DNA of 64,000 nucleotides from Fremontodendron californicum (Eukaryota > Streptophyta > Magnoliopsida > Malvales > Malvaceae), in contig JAULJL010000001.1 in NCBI GenBank assembly GCA_030761205.1, positions 40,743,145-40,807,144 on the forward strand. The letters are read 5' to 3'. A program made the position numbers and the translations under genes. Shown here piece by piece: positions 34,137-46,600 of the stretch (its first letter is position 1; the number at the start of each line of letters is the position of its first letter). The notes beneath the pieces were generated by a model, which saw nothing but the letters and a program-made list of their open reading frames with translations, did no database searches and was not told the DNA's origin.

Positions 34137-35861
34137 CCCACTCCACTATTTCCTTTTTTCAAGCTTTAGAAATCCACTACTCAAGCGCTTAGCTGCGGAA
34201 GGACATCATACTACTTCCAATTTTCTCGAAACATAGGAATGCTTTTGACGATAATAGTAATGCAGAAAGAAGTTTGGCTCAATTTGACATAGAACCAAGT
34301 GCTGCAAAATTGATTTGGGATTTGTTATGGTTCAGAAACCAAAATTTTAACAACATTTCTCATCGATCGTATGTCAAAACAAAAGTTTCAATGAAAATTC
34401 ATGTAAAAAACTAATGCTTAAACTAATTGCAGGCGGAAAGCACCACAAAACTTCAAAAAAAAAAAAAAACTAAATAACAGTTCCCTTTTAGTCTAATTTC
34501 CTAACTAGACTAGATATAAAGCTAGCAAAAATTCTAAACTTTTGATGCCTGATGAAATTTCCAAACCTTTTTTCTCTTTTTCTTTTTAATTATTTTCTAT
34601 AGTTCGAAGTATAAGTCATATAAATACAAGTATAAAAGACTAAAGAAAAACCAAGAATTTTTCCAAAAAGATTATACAAAAGTAATAAACATTAAATTTA
34701 AAATGGAAAATACACCCAACAATTAATCCAAGGAGGAAATTCAAACAAAATTAAATCATTTTTGATAAACAATCCAAAGATAAATAAAGATGAATTAAAA
34801 GAATGTACCTGTGCAAATATCAGAGCCGGAAAAAAGCGTCAGAACTTCGAAAAGGTTCCCAACGCAGAGAGATTCTGAAGCAAAAAAATTGATTAAAAAA
34901 TTGGAAACCAAAACAAGAAAATTTTGGGACTTCGCCTGAGCCTGTTTATTACTTATACGCCAAATGCCACGCTTTTGCTTCAACTTCAAATAAAAACAAA
35001 AAGAAAAGAATTTAGAAAAGTGAAAAATTCGATCATTTTGCAGAGAAAGAAATCAAGAACCCTAATTTAGAAACAAAAAGTAAAAAAGATTGAAATATCT
35101 TATAAAGAATTTATTGAGAAAAAATTTCTTACGATAATTAGTTATACGCAATTTTTTATTTTGTTTGGAATGAGTAAATAACGATGAATGCGGAAAATAG
35201 AAAAAGTGTAATGATTATTTTCTTTACCGAGACGAGACAGCGGTTGGAATCTCCACGTGGCGGAAAATAAGTGGACAGTACAAAAAAAGGGAGATCCTCC
35301 TGCTACTCAAGTAGAACCGCCTAATTGTCTCTCTGATTCTCGATTCTTCACACAATCATTTTTTTTGTCGGTGACGTCAGATTATGGGTTTTGCTACGCT
35401 GCATCGCGACCTAATTTGTTTAAATGGAGCCGAGGTCGGTGACGAATGAGGGTTGGTTAACTTCTTGACCTTTGGGAAGGAGGATATATCATCATTTTAA
35501 ATATGACATGATCCAACGGTCTTGATTCCTTGAAGAGATGTGTTTAGGCCCATTAAATCTCATAAATCTGGCCCAACATCAGCCTCATGTTAGGATTTCA
35601 GGCCCATTAATAAATGACACGTGTACCGCGAAATTTGATCAACTTTAGAACTCTTTAATTACTGGAAAAACCCGATCTCAGAAGAGAAAAAAAAAAAAAA
35701 AAAAAAAAAAAAGAGATTTAATTTTCTGCATTAAAATTAAAAAGAGAAGAGAAGAGAAGAAGAGACCCTAGCCATGCGATTAGGGTTTGGGATTGAAATT
35801 GAATTGCAGCAAAGGGATTGTTGAAATTTCGTTATTCGGGGAAATTGGGGAATCAAAAGAA
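34137..35861. promoter_or_regulatory. Divergent promoter region between HYP1-like and J-protein genes
   Basis: About 1.7 kb separates the two start codons. It contains a likely 5' UTR exon of the HYP1-like gene (minus strand, ending 34809 with GT at 34808-34807). A GC-richer stretch at 35220-35450 includes CCACGTGG at 35250 (a perfect G-box palindrome) and GTGACGTCA (bZIP-type core, about 35371). A poly-A tract lies at about 35688-35712. The two transcription starts are not visible from sequence. Confidence 0.5.
35774..35824 (+). promoter_or_regulatory. Upstream open reading frame in the J-protein leader
   Basis: An ATG at 35774 opens a 16-codon frame (MRLGFGIEIELQQRDC) that stops at 35824, 37 nt before the main ATG at 35862. 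If the transcript starts upstream, this short frame could lower translation of the main protein. It is a position-based call only. Confidence 0.45.
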
Positions 35862-38800
35862 ATGGGAGGCGAAGGTGCTGACAGGGATAAGAGTAAGCAA
35901 TGGTCGTCTCCAAACAGGGATTATAAACCGAAAGAGGAAGACCCCAAACTTTGGGGAATTTTCCTCTTTGGTTTAATTGGCGCCACTGCAACCACTTTCG
36001 CAGTAAGTTCTTCCATCCCCCTTTTAAAGTTTCAATCTTTTCCTCATTTTAATTGATCGTTTTGGAATTTTATTTTATAATAAGCTGCACTGTTAGGGTT
36101 TTTCTTCTTTAATTTGATTTCTTGGCCTTAAATAAAATTTAAGAAGAAAGGTTAGGTTTTTTCTGGGGAATGGAATCAAATTATATTAATAAGTTAGTGT
36201 TGGTGGGAGCAGCTATTTGTTAGAAATGCCCATTTGATTGTAGTTGCAATCTGGCAGGTTAGTCAGCTGAGGAGGTCTGTTGATTGGATATATTCTCAGG
36301 TATACAGAAAAGAAGTTCTTTCACCGGTTCAGCTATTGATAATTCCATGCTACTTTAGTTGAAATGTGGAATTTTTGAAGGAAAATCTTTCCTTATATAT
36401 GCTTCATCATCAGTATCTTCATTGTTTTCTTAAAGGGAATGGTGGAAGGAATTTTTTTTCCTTAAGAAATTTTCAGTTGTTTTCTAGTATTTTAATTTAA
36501 ACAAGGATGGATGGTGATTGAATTGCTTCTGTAACTACAAATTTAGACTCATGGCTAGTGGTTTTTCTGAAAACATACTGTTAATAGGATGATATGCATT
36601 TTTCCAAAGTAAAGATAAAATAAATTTAAAGAGGAAGATTCACTTCTATGGGTCTGTTTGAGATCAAAATTATTGCTTTGATACCGTGAGTGCTGCCATA
36701 ATGTGCTAAAAGTGTTGAAGATCATAAAAACATTTTATCAGGCATAAGTACCTCTATTTTCCTGTGCTGATATTTTTAGATTTTAAGAATATGGTTGTGC
36801 TGTGTTACGTTTGACTGCTGCCTTGTTGAATTTTTGTATGGATCTATTATTTTTGCTGATATCTTACAGATTAATTTGATATCACAATCAAGAATTATGC
36901 ACAATGAAAATTGTCCATGTACACCTCAAAACAGTTGAATATAGCATTTCTTATTTCTTTTTTATGTATTCAGCAATCTGATCATGTGTGTACTTGCACC
37001 ATGAAAGTTAGCCAGGTCACAATCATCGCGGAGAGCAGGTTCTTTTCGAACATCCTTTCAGGAGGAAGCATGGAGAAAGTATAATCGTCGAATGCAAGAA
37101 GAGTATGAGGAAGAAATGGAGAGAGTGGTAAGCTCTTGTCTATGTTCTAGCATTCTCTATATATTATTGTCATATTACTTCCAACAGGTTTTGCAACATG
37201 GTTTTCTAAGCATTAGGTTGTTTTAAATTGTGAATTGTTATGGGCAGTTATATATGATCTTTGAAGGAGTGATAATATTTAGTATTTAATGATGGTGAAA
37301 ACTTGTGTCTTGGGAATTCTTGAATCTCTGGGAGATATACCCCAGCTTCATGTGGCTATTTCGTGCCATCATTCATTTGGAAGTTATCTCTAATGATATT
37401 TTCCAGAAAATCTTTTGTGATTTGGTGCATTGGTATAGAGAGAATGTGAGTTGGGTGGGCAGTAAGTCTTATATGCAATTATCATTTTCTCCTTTCAACG
37501 CCAATCGCATCACTCTGTTTTAGGACTTAGTACTCCTAGTCTTAATATTTCATATCAATTTTAAAAGCTGGGGGGCTGCTACCACCCACCCCCCAGCGTC
37601 AGCTCTGCTCATATTGATTTCTTCTTTGATAGACCATTGTGATATCATCATATTGTTAATTAATTTCTTCTCTTTGTAGGAGCGAATAAGGCGCATGCAA
37701 AGTGTGTTTAACAGGGAGCGAAATAAATACAAAAGGAGTTATGAGAGCTGGAAGGAAAATGATCATGGTACTTATCATCAGCACTTCCAGCGAGATGATT
37801 GGTATTGGAAGGCAGACGCATCTTTCCGAGATCAAAGAACCAATTACAGGCCACCTCAAAGAAATAGTGCAAGCTATCCATTATCACATCACTACTTAGT
37901 TTTAGGTCTTGACAGGTAAGGGTTAATAAATGCTCTTCCATCCTATTCATATCAGCATAGCCAAGAGCTTCAGCAATGATAATTGACACTTCTTGACTTC
38001 CTTTTCTTCTCAGGGCCAGAACGAAACCATATACAGAAGATGAGATTAAGGTATACTGAATTATCTTTTAAATGCTTCTATATCATTGCTGTTGTTTTGA
38101 GGTATAATTTGTTTTTCATTTTCTAAAGTGATCATTTTGATATATGTTTGTGATTATGTTATTGGCTATGTATCATAACATTTCTTGTACATCTTGATCA
38201 AAAGTTGACTTGCTATAACTTTATTCCTATATTAGATAAACCTGTGCTTGTCTTAGCCAGTTGATACCTCAATCTTCTCAAGGTAGACTGATTGCTAATT
38301 TATGCTAATGTTCATCAAATCGCCATCTTGCTTTATTAATTAAGAATATTTTGTCAGACTAGGAAGTCTGAAAGTCTAAGTTTGTGGATGCTTTCACACA
38401 AATTCTTCTTGTAATACTCTGGATACGTGTTTGCACTTAAGTGCTCGCATTCTATTCTTTGATATATTACATTGTGACTGAACCACATCTTGTCAATACC
38501 CATATCATATTTCAGTAGGTGGAACACTTCTTCAAAACCCTTGTTTTAAATACCATTCATTTAAGGGTTAGTTTATTGCAATTTGTGCTGGTCTATGTCA
38601 TTATTACGTACTTGAGTATAATTGTTTAGCGCTTAATACTAACATGTTTTATATGGATTGATATATCAATCAAAGAACTAATTAGAAAAACTGGGATTAT
38701 TATGGTTTCGTCTCGTTACTGAATTTCATGTCCTGCCTGTGATGATAAACTGACTACATTGTCTGTCTGCAGACAGCATTCAGGGCCAAGGCAAAACAAT

Positions 38801-39011
38801 TCCACCCGGATCAGAACCAGGATAATAAAGGTTAGTAGATGTGTTGGGAAGCTATTACTACAAACTCTTAACCCCTAACAGCATTGCTTCGGATTGTTTA
38901 TTTAAAGTTCATTCCTTGTGTTATATTTCAGAAGTTGCCGAGGCAAAATTTAAAGAGGTAATGACCTCCTACGAGGCTATAAAGCAAGAAAGGAAGAACA
39001 TGAGTGTATGA
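35862..39011 (+). CDS. Membrane-anchored J-domain (DnaJ/Hsp40) co-chaperone with C-terminal J domain
   Basis: Hsp70 partner. Seven exons (35862-36002, 36258-36299, 37008-37127, 37680-37915, 38014-38050, 38773-38830, 38932-39011) give 237 residues. A single hydrophobic helix (about 31-49, WGIFLFGLIGATATTFA) follows an acidic, charged N-terminus. A basic/acidic coiled-coil-like region comes next (about 75-130, WRKYNRRMQEEYEEEMERV and ERIRRMQSVFNRERNKY). The J domain is at the C-terminus: HYLVLGLDRARTKPYTEDEI, then FRAKAKQFHPDQNQDNK with the catalytic HPD at about 203-205. A C-terminal J domain and an N-terminal anchor suggest a type III J protein on an organelle or endomembrane; location is inferred. 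The acceptor of exon 3 (GAAAG at 37007) is weak and was chosen because it alone keeps frame. Confidence 0.88.
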
Positions 39012-39633
39012 AAACCTGGTTATTTCTCTACAAGAGTTGGGGAATTGAAGAGCAAGAATAGGGATGTAGAATATTTAAAACCCTATACTTCTACCTCTAC
39101 TTTACTGTTGGATTGGAGTTCAAACTCAGCACTGCAAATCAATTTTTTTTATTGAGAATTTACTTAGTTTATACTTATGTTGTATCTCTAGGCTTTTACT
39201 GAGAGATGAATAATGATTTTTATTTTACCGCGCATGCATAACGCAGGGGGTTGTAATGTCATGTTTTTACAGCCCTCATTCGGATTTCTTGGTTCATGTA
39301 GAGAAAAATAATAACTTTGTTTATATCTTTTACTGTAAATGCCTCTACTGAAAGAAAGTCAAGTTCTTGGTAATTTGATAAAACAATATTAATTCGAATT
39401 TATTGTAAATTAGAGAATCTTGGATTGTTGTTTTAATCAAGCAAAAGATGATGATCCAACGAGGTGATTGGCAAAGGCAAAGGCATTCTCATTCATAATT
39501 CATTTATCTTATAGATGAGGCAATTTCCCTTCCCCACAACTTTGAAAAAGGGGAACACAAATGAAATTACAAACTAGTCTGTCGCGGCGAAAGCTAAATT
39601 TCTTGCTATGATTCGGTTCTTCACATCTGGATC
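39012..39633. other. Convergent 3' region between J-protein and squalene epoxidase genes
   Basis: About 620 bp shared by the 3' ends of two convergent genes. AATAAT-type poly(A)-like motifs occur (for example AATAATGATTTTT near 39209). No additional gene seen. Confidence 0.5.
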
Positions 39634-42600
39634 TTACTTAACAGGTGGAGCTCTGTAATATGCAGGAACTGTCGCCGGGAAGAACATTTGCCTAACTCCT
39701 TCTGCCTTTATAATAGGGAATATGATTCCTGATGCTCCCTGGAACAGCATTATAAGATATTTTTTAAGTAAATAAAATATTAATATAGACATACAGATGA
39801 GAAATAAAATAATTATGTAATTATATTTGCCAAAAGATAAAATATAAAAGGGAATTGCAGGGATCAGATGCGCACCGAGATCAATCTAACTCCAATCCAG
39901 ATTCGCTTAGGTGAAGGGAACGGCAATAGTAAACGACCAACACCATATACTGCCACCGCAAAGAAATGCAAAACCAAGCTCAAGGGGCGAGGGTTCAAAC
40001 CGGAGAGCAAAGAGATAGGGCCTGTTGAGAATACACCACCAAGGCTAAGATAATCGAAGCAAGCCTGACGCATTTCCTTCCTTGCTTGATCAGGTGAAGC
40101 ACTGAACACCTTGTACAAGGCACCTGCCAAGGTATTGATAGTGGATGCCACAGGCTGAAAAACGTAAATATTAGAATGAGTTCACTGCAGTAATAACATA
40201 TGAAAGTTTAGTTAAATTTTGAATCAACATTTTGACTTGACAAAGTGATTCGAGAATCGCGGAACATCAATGGGAGTAACAAATGGAAATCAGCTTATTA
40301 ATATAGTTTACCTTACGCAAGGTGTAAAATGATTCAAGATATTTGCAGAGGGTAGGTGCATCATTGAGGTCACGCAGAGGCTTTAGTAGATCACGGAGAA
40401 CAACAATATCAGATAAAGCCACAGTCATTCCTCCACCAGTTAATGGATGGCGCATGTTGAATGCATCTCCCATTAATAGGGCTCCAGGAGTGGGATGAGG
40501 AGAAGCTGGCATGCTTCTGTTTGGCATTGTCCTAATATTTCCCTTATCAACGGCTGCTATAAAAGAATCGTAGATTTCTGGCGGAACCTGTTATATATGC
40601 AGCATATTGTCAATCCAAGAGAACATAAAATATAATACAGAAATTAATCATAAATTCAGATATCATGAGTAAAGAACAACTTCTATAAAAAAAATAATAA
40701 TAATAATAAAGCAAATGTGCAGGATAAGAGCGGTTAAATACCTGAGGAGCCACAACAGTCTTCAGATGGTTTGCCATCTCACCATTTGCAATAGAAGGAA
40801 CCTTCTGACCAGGTACATCAACCAGACAGCGAACCTCTGTGCTGCTAATAGGATAGAACAAAATGGGGGAAGGATCTGCTAGTATAACATGCCCATGATT
40901 TGAGTATGGAAGATGGCAATTCTCCAGGACCAATCCAACAAAACAAGAGGGTACATCTACCTGCAGATTACAAATTAGGCCTTTTAAGTTTCTCAAATTA
41001 CTAGTTTATTTTAAACACCAAAAAGAGGAATACGAAGAGAATATGGGAATTTGCATTTTCTTGACCTTGAAAACAAAGGGTTGATGGGTCAACTCACCTT
41101 AGGATTGCAAAGGGAGCGACGCAAGTTTGAAAAACAGCCATCACAAACAATGGTCAGAGGTGCAAATGCTGTCAATTCACGGCCATCTTTAGTTTTGTAC
41201 TGCACTCCTCTGATTGTACCTTTTTCTTCAAGTAGAGAAGAAACTACCCCTTGCTCTAAACGTACACTGTTAAAAGATGGGAAAAAAGGCATAAATACCG
41301 TAACAGATTTGTAACCATAATGCTACATTAGGCAGTTCAAATTTTCATAATATTGAAGCATCATCATAGGTCGTTGTTTTTAAACACTCAAAGTTTAATC
41401 AATGAATATGAGGAACAAAACAAATAAACAATTGATTAATATCTAAAAAGGGGAAAAGACATACTTGGGAAGAGAAGCTGATTTCTCCCGCATCCTCTGT
41501 ATGAAACGTCCATTGTGAAAGCTCCTACCAGATACATCTGAGTGGAACTTTTCTAAGGGATAAGAAAGTCTGGTATGTTTCCCATCCTTGAAAAGCGCAT
41601 AACCGAATACCTGCTGAGCATCAATTTCCTCCACACAATCTGCAGTGAGAAAATACAGAAGTTACATGTGAAAGCAATCAAGGACAATTACTAGTTAAAA
41701 TATCAAACAATTCACAATCGAACACCGAACATTTAACACCATGAACATCTACACATAGTCACACAATTCAATATTCACCTACCTTCAAGTCCCAACTCAA
41801 TTAACTTGAGATAGCCCCCTGGTTGTAGCAATTCCCCAACAATACGATCAGGCTCTGTCAACTCTCTTTCAATCACATGCACTCGACGTCCATCCTGTGT
41901 TTTACACCACATAATCAATTTAAAGTTGAAATAACTTTCAATACGAATAGTCGCAATATTTTATCAAAAACAAAATGCTATCATCTGAGATGATGCTTAA
42001 TTTACACATAATCATCCCATTGAAAACTATGAAAACAAGCTAAATCCCTGAAAAAAATGGATGCTAAATGTACATATATCAATGAAATTTTTTATTTAAA
42101 AAAAAAAAGGGTTTACTACACGTACTAGATTAATACACTTCTATCAATTAAATTCCATATCATATACAAAAGGTGGACATCAGAACAACGAACGGGCACA
42201 AAGAGAATATGCGCAGAGGTTAATTTGGGTGAAAGCCTAAATTTGTGAGTAGCTCGTATTTGGTGGCTAAAAATCAGTATCTCAATGAGGTCGCAGATGA
42301 TAACAAGTACAGGGGAGTGGGGGCAGACAACTTGAAAACCAAACACTTACATATAATTTGTTATTACAGCAACAAAAAATGTAATACCTTGTCCTCGGCA
42401 ATCTTCGGTTACAGCTCCTACGCAAGATTATGTTTAAATTGACAGTGACTAATTATGTAGAAATTGAGGTCTGCAAATTGCTAAATGGTAATCGCAACAG
42501 ACGGTTCATTTTCTTTAAGTCCATTATGGTAAAAGCCTCCAATTATGATTGGTAAGTGTAACAAATAAGTTTTTTTTTCTTCCAAAAACAGAAAAGCCAG

Positions 42601-43313
42601 AGATATGAACCAATAATTAAAATTTAAAAGATGGTAAATACTGATTTATAAATTATAATTATAAAGCTCACAAATTACTCCCAGAATCTTGGCGGACAAG
42701 CTCGTAAGTTTTTTTTTTAAAAAATAATAATGCGCATATAAAAGTTGCAACATATTCGAAACGAGAGACATAAAAGAAGTAAAAAGGATTGTAAAATTAT
42801 ATAAATAAATCGCATGAAAAAAAAAAAAAAAAAAAAAAAAAAGGAAAAGAAAAGAAAAGAAAAGAAGAAAAAGGTGAATAGCGGAAGGTTTGAGAAAGTG
42901 CAGGCGTAGCACGAAGGTAAAATGAAGAAAAAAAATCACTTTAAACTTCTTCAAAAATGAAAAACAAAAATGAAAGCCAAAAAAAATAGCGAAATGAAGA
43001 AATCTTTTACTAGTTCCTGATTGGTTACAGAGAAAATGCAAAGAGAGAAAAGGAAAATGGAAATGTGAAAAAGCACCTTGCCAAGAGTGTGAGCGAGGGC
43101 GGAGCCAGCAACGCCAGCTCCAACGATGATGACGTCAGCGTCGATGCCGTCAGCGGATCTGCATTCTCCATCAATCGCTGGGACGCTCTTCACCGACTCA
43201 GTCCTCGTCGAGTAGATTCCGTTCCCTTTCCGTCTCTTCGAAACAACACCGCAAAATGCAACCAGCGTCATCACGGAGACCAATATCCATCCCAACACGT
43301 ATGAATCCGCCAT
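39634..43313 (-). CDS. SQE: Squalene monooxygenase (squalene epoxidase)
   Basis: FAD-dependent, endoplasmic-reticulum membrane enzyme that converts squalene to 2,3-oxidosqualene, the entry to sterols and triterpenes. Eight exons on the minus strand (43077-43313, 41783-41894, 41465-41639, 41098-41266, 40742-40960, 40312-40587, 39876-40154, 39634-39738) give 523 residues, the usual plant length, with consistent phases. An N-terminal membrane segment (about 7-24) is followed by the Rossmann FAD motif DVIIVGAGVAGSALAHTLGK (GAGVAG at 65-70), RRVHVIERE, GELLQPGGYLKL and TIVCDGCFSNLRRSL. The second flavin motif is GDAFNMRHPLTGGGM (about 344-358). The C-terminus LLSGLNPRPLSLVLHFFAVA and FFPATVPAYYRAPPVK is typical of plant SQE1/2/3-type enzymes. 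All recognised FAD-motif residues look intact. It is convergent with the J-protein gene. Confidence 0.97.
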
Positions 43314-43556
43314 TTTCTCTTCTCCTCCGAATGCTAAACCAGAAAAGAAACAGAGGCTACGCCAAGAAAAAACGACGACGTCGACAGATAGAGAAGAGAA
43401 AGAGAAAGTAGAATCTCTCTCTCTCTCTCTCTTATTCTCTCTTTGTTTACGGTTTTGATTTCTTGGATTGCAGTTTTTTTTGTTTGTTTTGAGGTGGTGC
43501 TTTGAATCTGAAAAAGGCTTTGGCTTTCGCTTCGCTGGCTATGTTTTTCCCGAAAC

Positions 43557-43630
43557 GTGTACAACTTACAAGCCACCAGGATAGAGGGTGGGCCTTTATA
43601 TAGTCCATACAACTTACAAGTCACCAGCCT
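43557..43630 (-). promoter_or_regulatory. Probable core promoter of the squalene epoxidase gene
   Basis: On the minus strand GGACTATATAAAGGCCC (TATA at 43595-43602) lies about 285 nt upstream of the ATG. A segment ACAACTTACAAGYCACCAG is present on both sides of the TATA box (43561-43579 and 43610-43628, + strand), so the TATA box is flanked by a short direct repeat. The putative leader (43380-43450) contains a (GA)n/(CT)n tract. Confidence 0.55.
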
Positions 43631-43639
43631 AGCTCTTAC

Positions 43640-46600
43640 GTGTCATCTTCTTGCTAATTTGCGCCTCCTAGGAGGTTGGATTTAAACTACGCACCCCTCG
43701 TTCCTAAGGTTTTTTTTTTGCCAATTAATTTCTAAGTTATAATAACCCCGGTTCTTATGCTACTTTGATTTTATTTCTTTTTTATTTATAATTAACTTTT
43801 GTTTTGGTTTTATATATGGTTATAGACTTTGTCAAGTCTTGGTTTTAATGTCAAATGGACTAATTTTGAATTCCATTATTGCTTATAAAATGAAAAATTA
43901 TAATGACATTATGAAAAATTATTTTAGACTTTGGTAATAAAATTAGAAGATGTCACGTATATTTTCATGATATATTAAAATATTAATATAATGAAAAAAA
44001 TACATATGATAATTTTTTTAATATCATAAATAAAAATTAAAAAATTTACCGACAAAAACGAATTCATGAAATTATTGTTTAAGATTAAAGTTTTGAATTT
44101 TTATTTTATTTTTATAGATTTGAACTTTTATATTGTAACACACATTATTTTAAGCTTATTTTCCTTGGCTGTCTGACTTTTATCCTAATTCAACTCTTTA
44201 CCATATATTTTTCTTTATTTACAAGTCACCCATATGTTTTTTATTTTTATTATTTATAAGGATGCTGAAGCAATAAACAACGAGGAACCAAAATAGAATG
44301 AAATGTTATGTTATATTATATTATATTATATTATATTATATGACCATTTTACGTGAAGATTTTTTAAGCAACCTCTAATAAGTGATAATTTGACAAGTAA
44401 ATCAACTTTAATTAACGTACTTGATAAGTATGGTTACTACTACTTACCTATCTAAACAAAAATTATTATCGAAAATCATATCAAAATTTTATATATTCAA
44501 TGTTATTTTGAATAGTAAAAGAGCTTAATCAAATTCAATGAACGAGCTAGGCTAACTTTGAATAAAGTCTTGGAAGTATCAGTTAGTCCAATTTGATTCA
44601 TTAACACTCTTAAAATCAAATGACTCAATAAACGAAACAATTTGTATTTGAAAATAACTCATCCCTAACATCAAATATTGACCTAATAAGATTCGTGCTA
44701 AAAATTGACCAAAACTTAAAATAAATCAATTTTAAAACGACTCGACCCGTCAATTACCACCTATAATAAATATAATTGATTACATAGAAATAAAAATTAA
44801 AACAAAAAAAAAATCTATAATTGGGTTTGTATATTTCTTATGTAAACTATATAGATATTGGACAATATCACAATATGAACAAGATACATATTAAGTAAAG
44901 TTAGTAAGGGAATTATTTTGGTGTTCATATTTTGTGTTTTCAGTTTTGACATTACTCATATATTATTTTTCAAGATTATATATTGTTATTAATTAGTATT
45001 TTGTACTTTAAAGTTATTTTGGCTTTTATTTGATTTTTATGCATAAACAGTAAGCCGCTATTTGACCAAGCAAAAGTGGGTTCATAGAACAAATTCTTTT
45101 TTTTCTTTCGAGATATTAGAACCGGTTCTGCAACTTTAAGGTTATAGGGTTAGAAACTTGTATTTGTTTTGTTGTCTGTCATTCCTAAGGTGAATGACGG
45201 ACCGTGAGAAAAATGGACCACCCGAAACTGAATTTATGTGCTATTTTTGGAATATTATATAACTATATATATATCTTATTCAAAATATATACCCTCAAAG
45301 AAAATAACAAGTAGTAAAAAATAAAAATTCCATAAAATTTATCCCACTTGATTTAAAGTAAAGAGAAGTTACTATTTTTTTTTTCTAATTAAAACAGTAT
45401 GGAGTCCTTCATATTTATGTTGAATTGTAACACTAAGACAAAAGATTTTGGATTTTACTGATTATTCAAAACTTGATATACTACTATATATATATATTAA
45501 TGATGATCATATACTTTGTTAGATACTTGATATTTTATGAAATATTGCTAAGGTTTAAAAATAGTAATTTGTTTGAATGCGAGTAAAGTAAAAGTTGTAT
45601 ATTCTTATAGGAAGACATTGAAAAGATTATCTATAAGCATCAATTAAATATATTATATATAGTTTTATGTAAATAAAATTGATTTTTTTTAGTGGAATTT
45701 TAACGTTGAAAATTGTAACCTTTACGTTTTTATTACAATAATTCAAGCAAAACTAGGCTTTAGTCAATATTGACAAACCTTCGAAAAGTTGGCCAATGAT
45801 TTTAAAGTAACAAGATTTCAATTTGTCATCGTGGAATCATACCCTTTCTCAGTTGAGTTAATTGTGGTTTTTTAGCTGTCCGAATGGACTATATCTACAT
45901 CCTTCCCTTTTCTCTCCCTTTTTTTTTTTTTTTTTTTTTTTTTTTACTATGTGTTAGGTAAGAGGAAAACTAAAAGAAAATGCACGGAAAGGGAACATGA
46001 AGTAAATGAAGAAAATTCATCGAATAAGAAATGCAAAGATTACTTTTAGTGAATATATGTATATATATTTCAACTAATTGAACGATTAAACTTTATCACA
46101 TTGGGAAAAATATACATATATATTATACTTTCTTTCTTATATATAAAAAAAAAAAAAGAGGTATATCTCAAGTTCTTCCATTTTTTTTTACAAAAAAACT
46201 ACAGTTTGAGAGATAGAGGAAGGATTATAAATATTGAGATTCGAATATCAGATTTACTCAATACTATATTTTAAAAATAATTATATGAATCAATTAAGCT
46301 AAATTCATAGTTCTTCTTCCACATTTTTTCCTATACCAAATTAACATATAACGATTACGTGGAGGGTTACCATTAAGAGCAAAGGATCTGACTTTCCCAC
46401 ACACAAAAAAAATAAAATAATGGCATTGGTAGGTAATAACGGATTTAGTACGACGACCAAAACAACGTCGTCTTTGGTAGAAAAATTCCACACCACACAA
46501 TTTTATGAACTAAGTCAACCATGCATGCAGCAGGCATATATATATATATATATAAATATATATATATATAATAAAATCGAGAGGCAGAAATGAGAAAGCA

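Noticed and set aside
35787..36056. Longer start for the J-protein (non-ATG, 25 codons upstream)
   Set aside because: The extension starts with TTG; the first in-frame ATG is at 35862 and follows a normal leader.
42646..43041. 131-codon Phe-rich minus-strand frame
   Set aside because: Lies in an intron of squalene epoxidase across a poly-A/T tract; composition is low complexity.
44530..44765. Possible TIR element or repetitive motif with GACTCGACCCG text
   Set aside because: No matching inverted end or target duplication could be found by eye.
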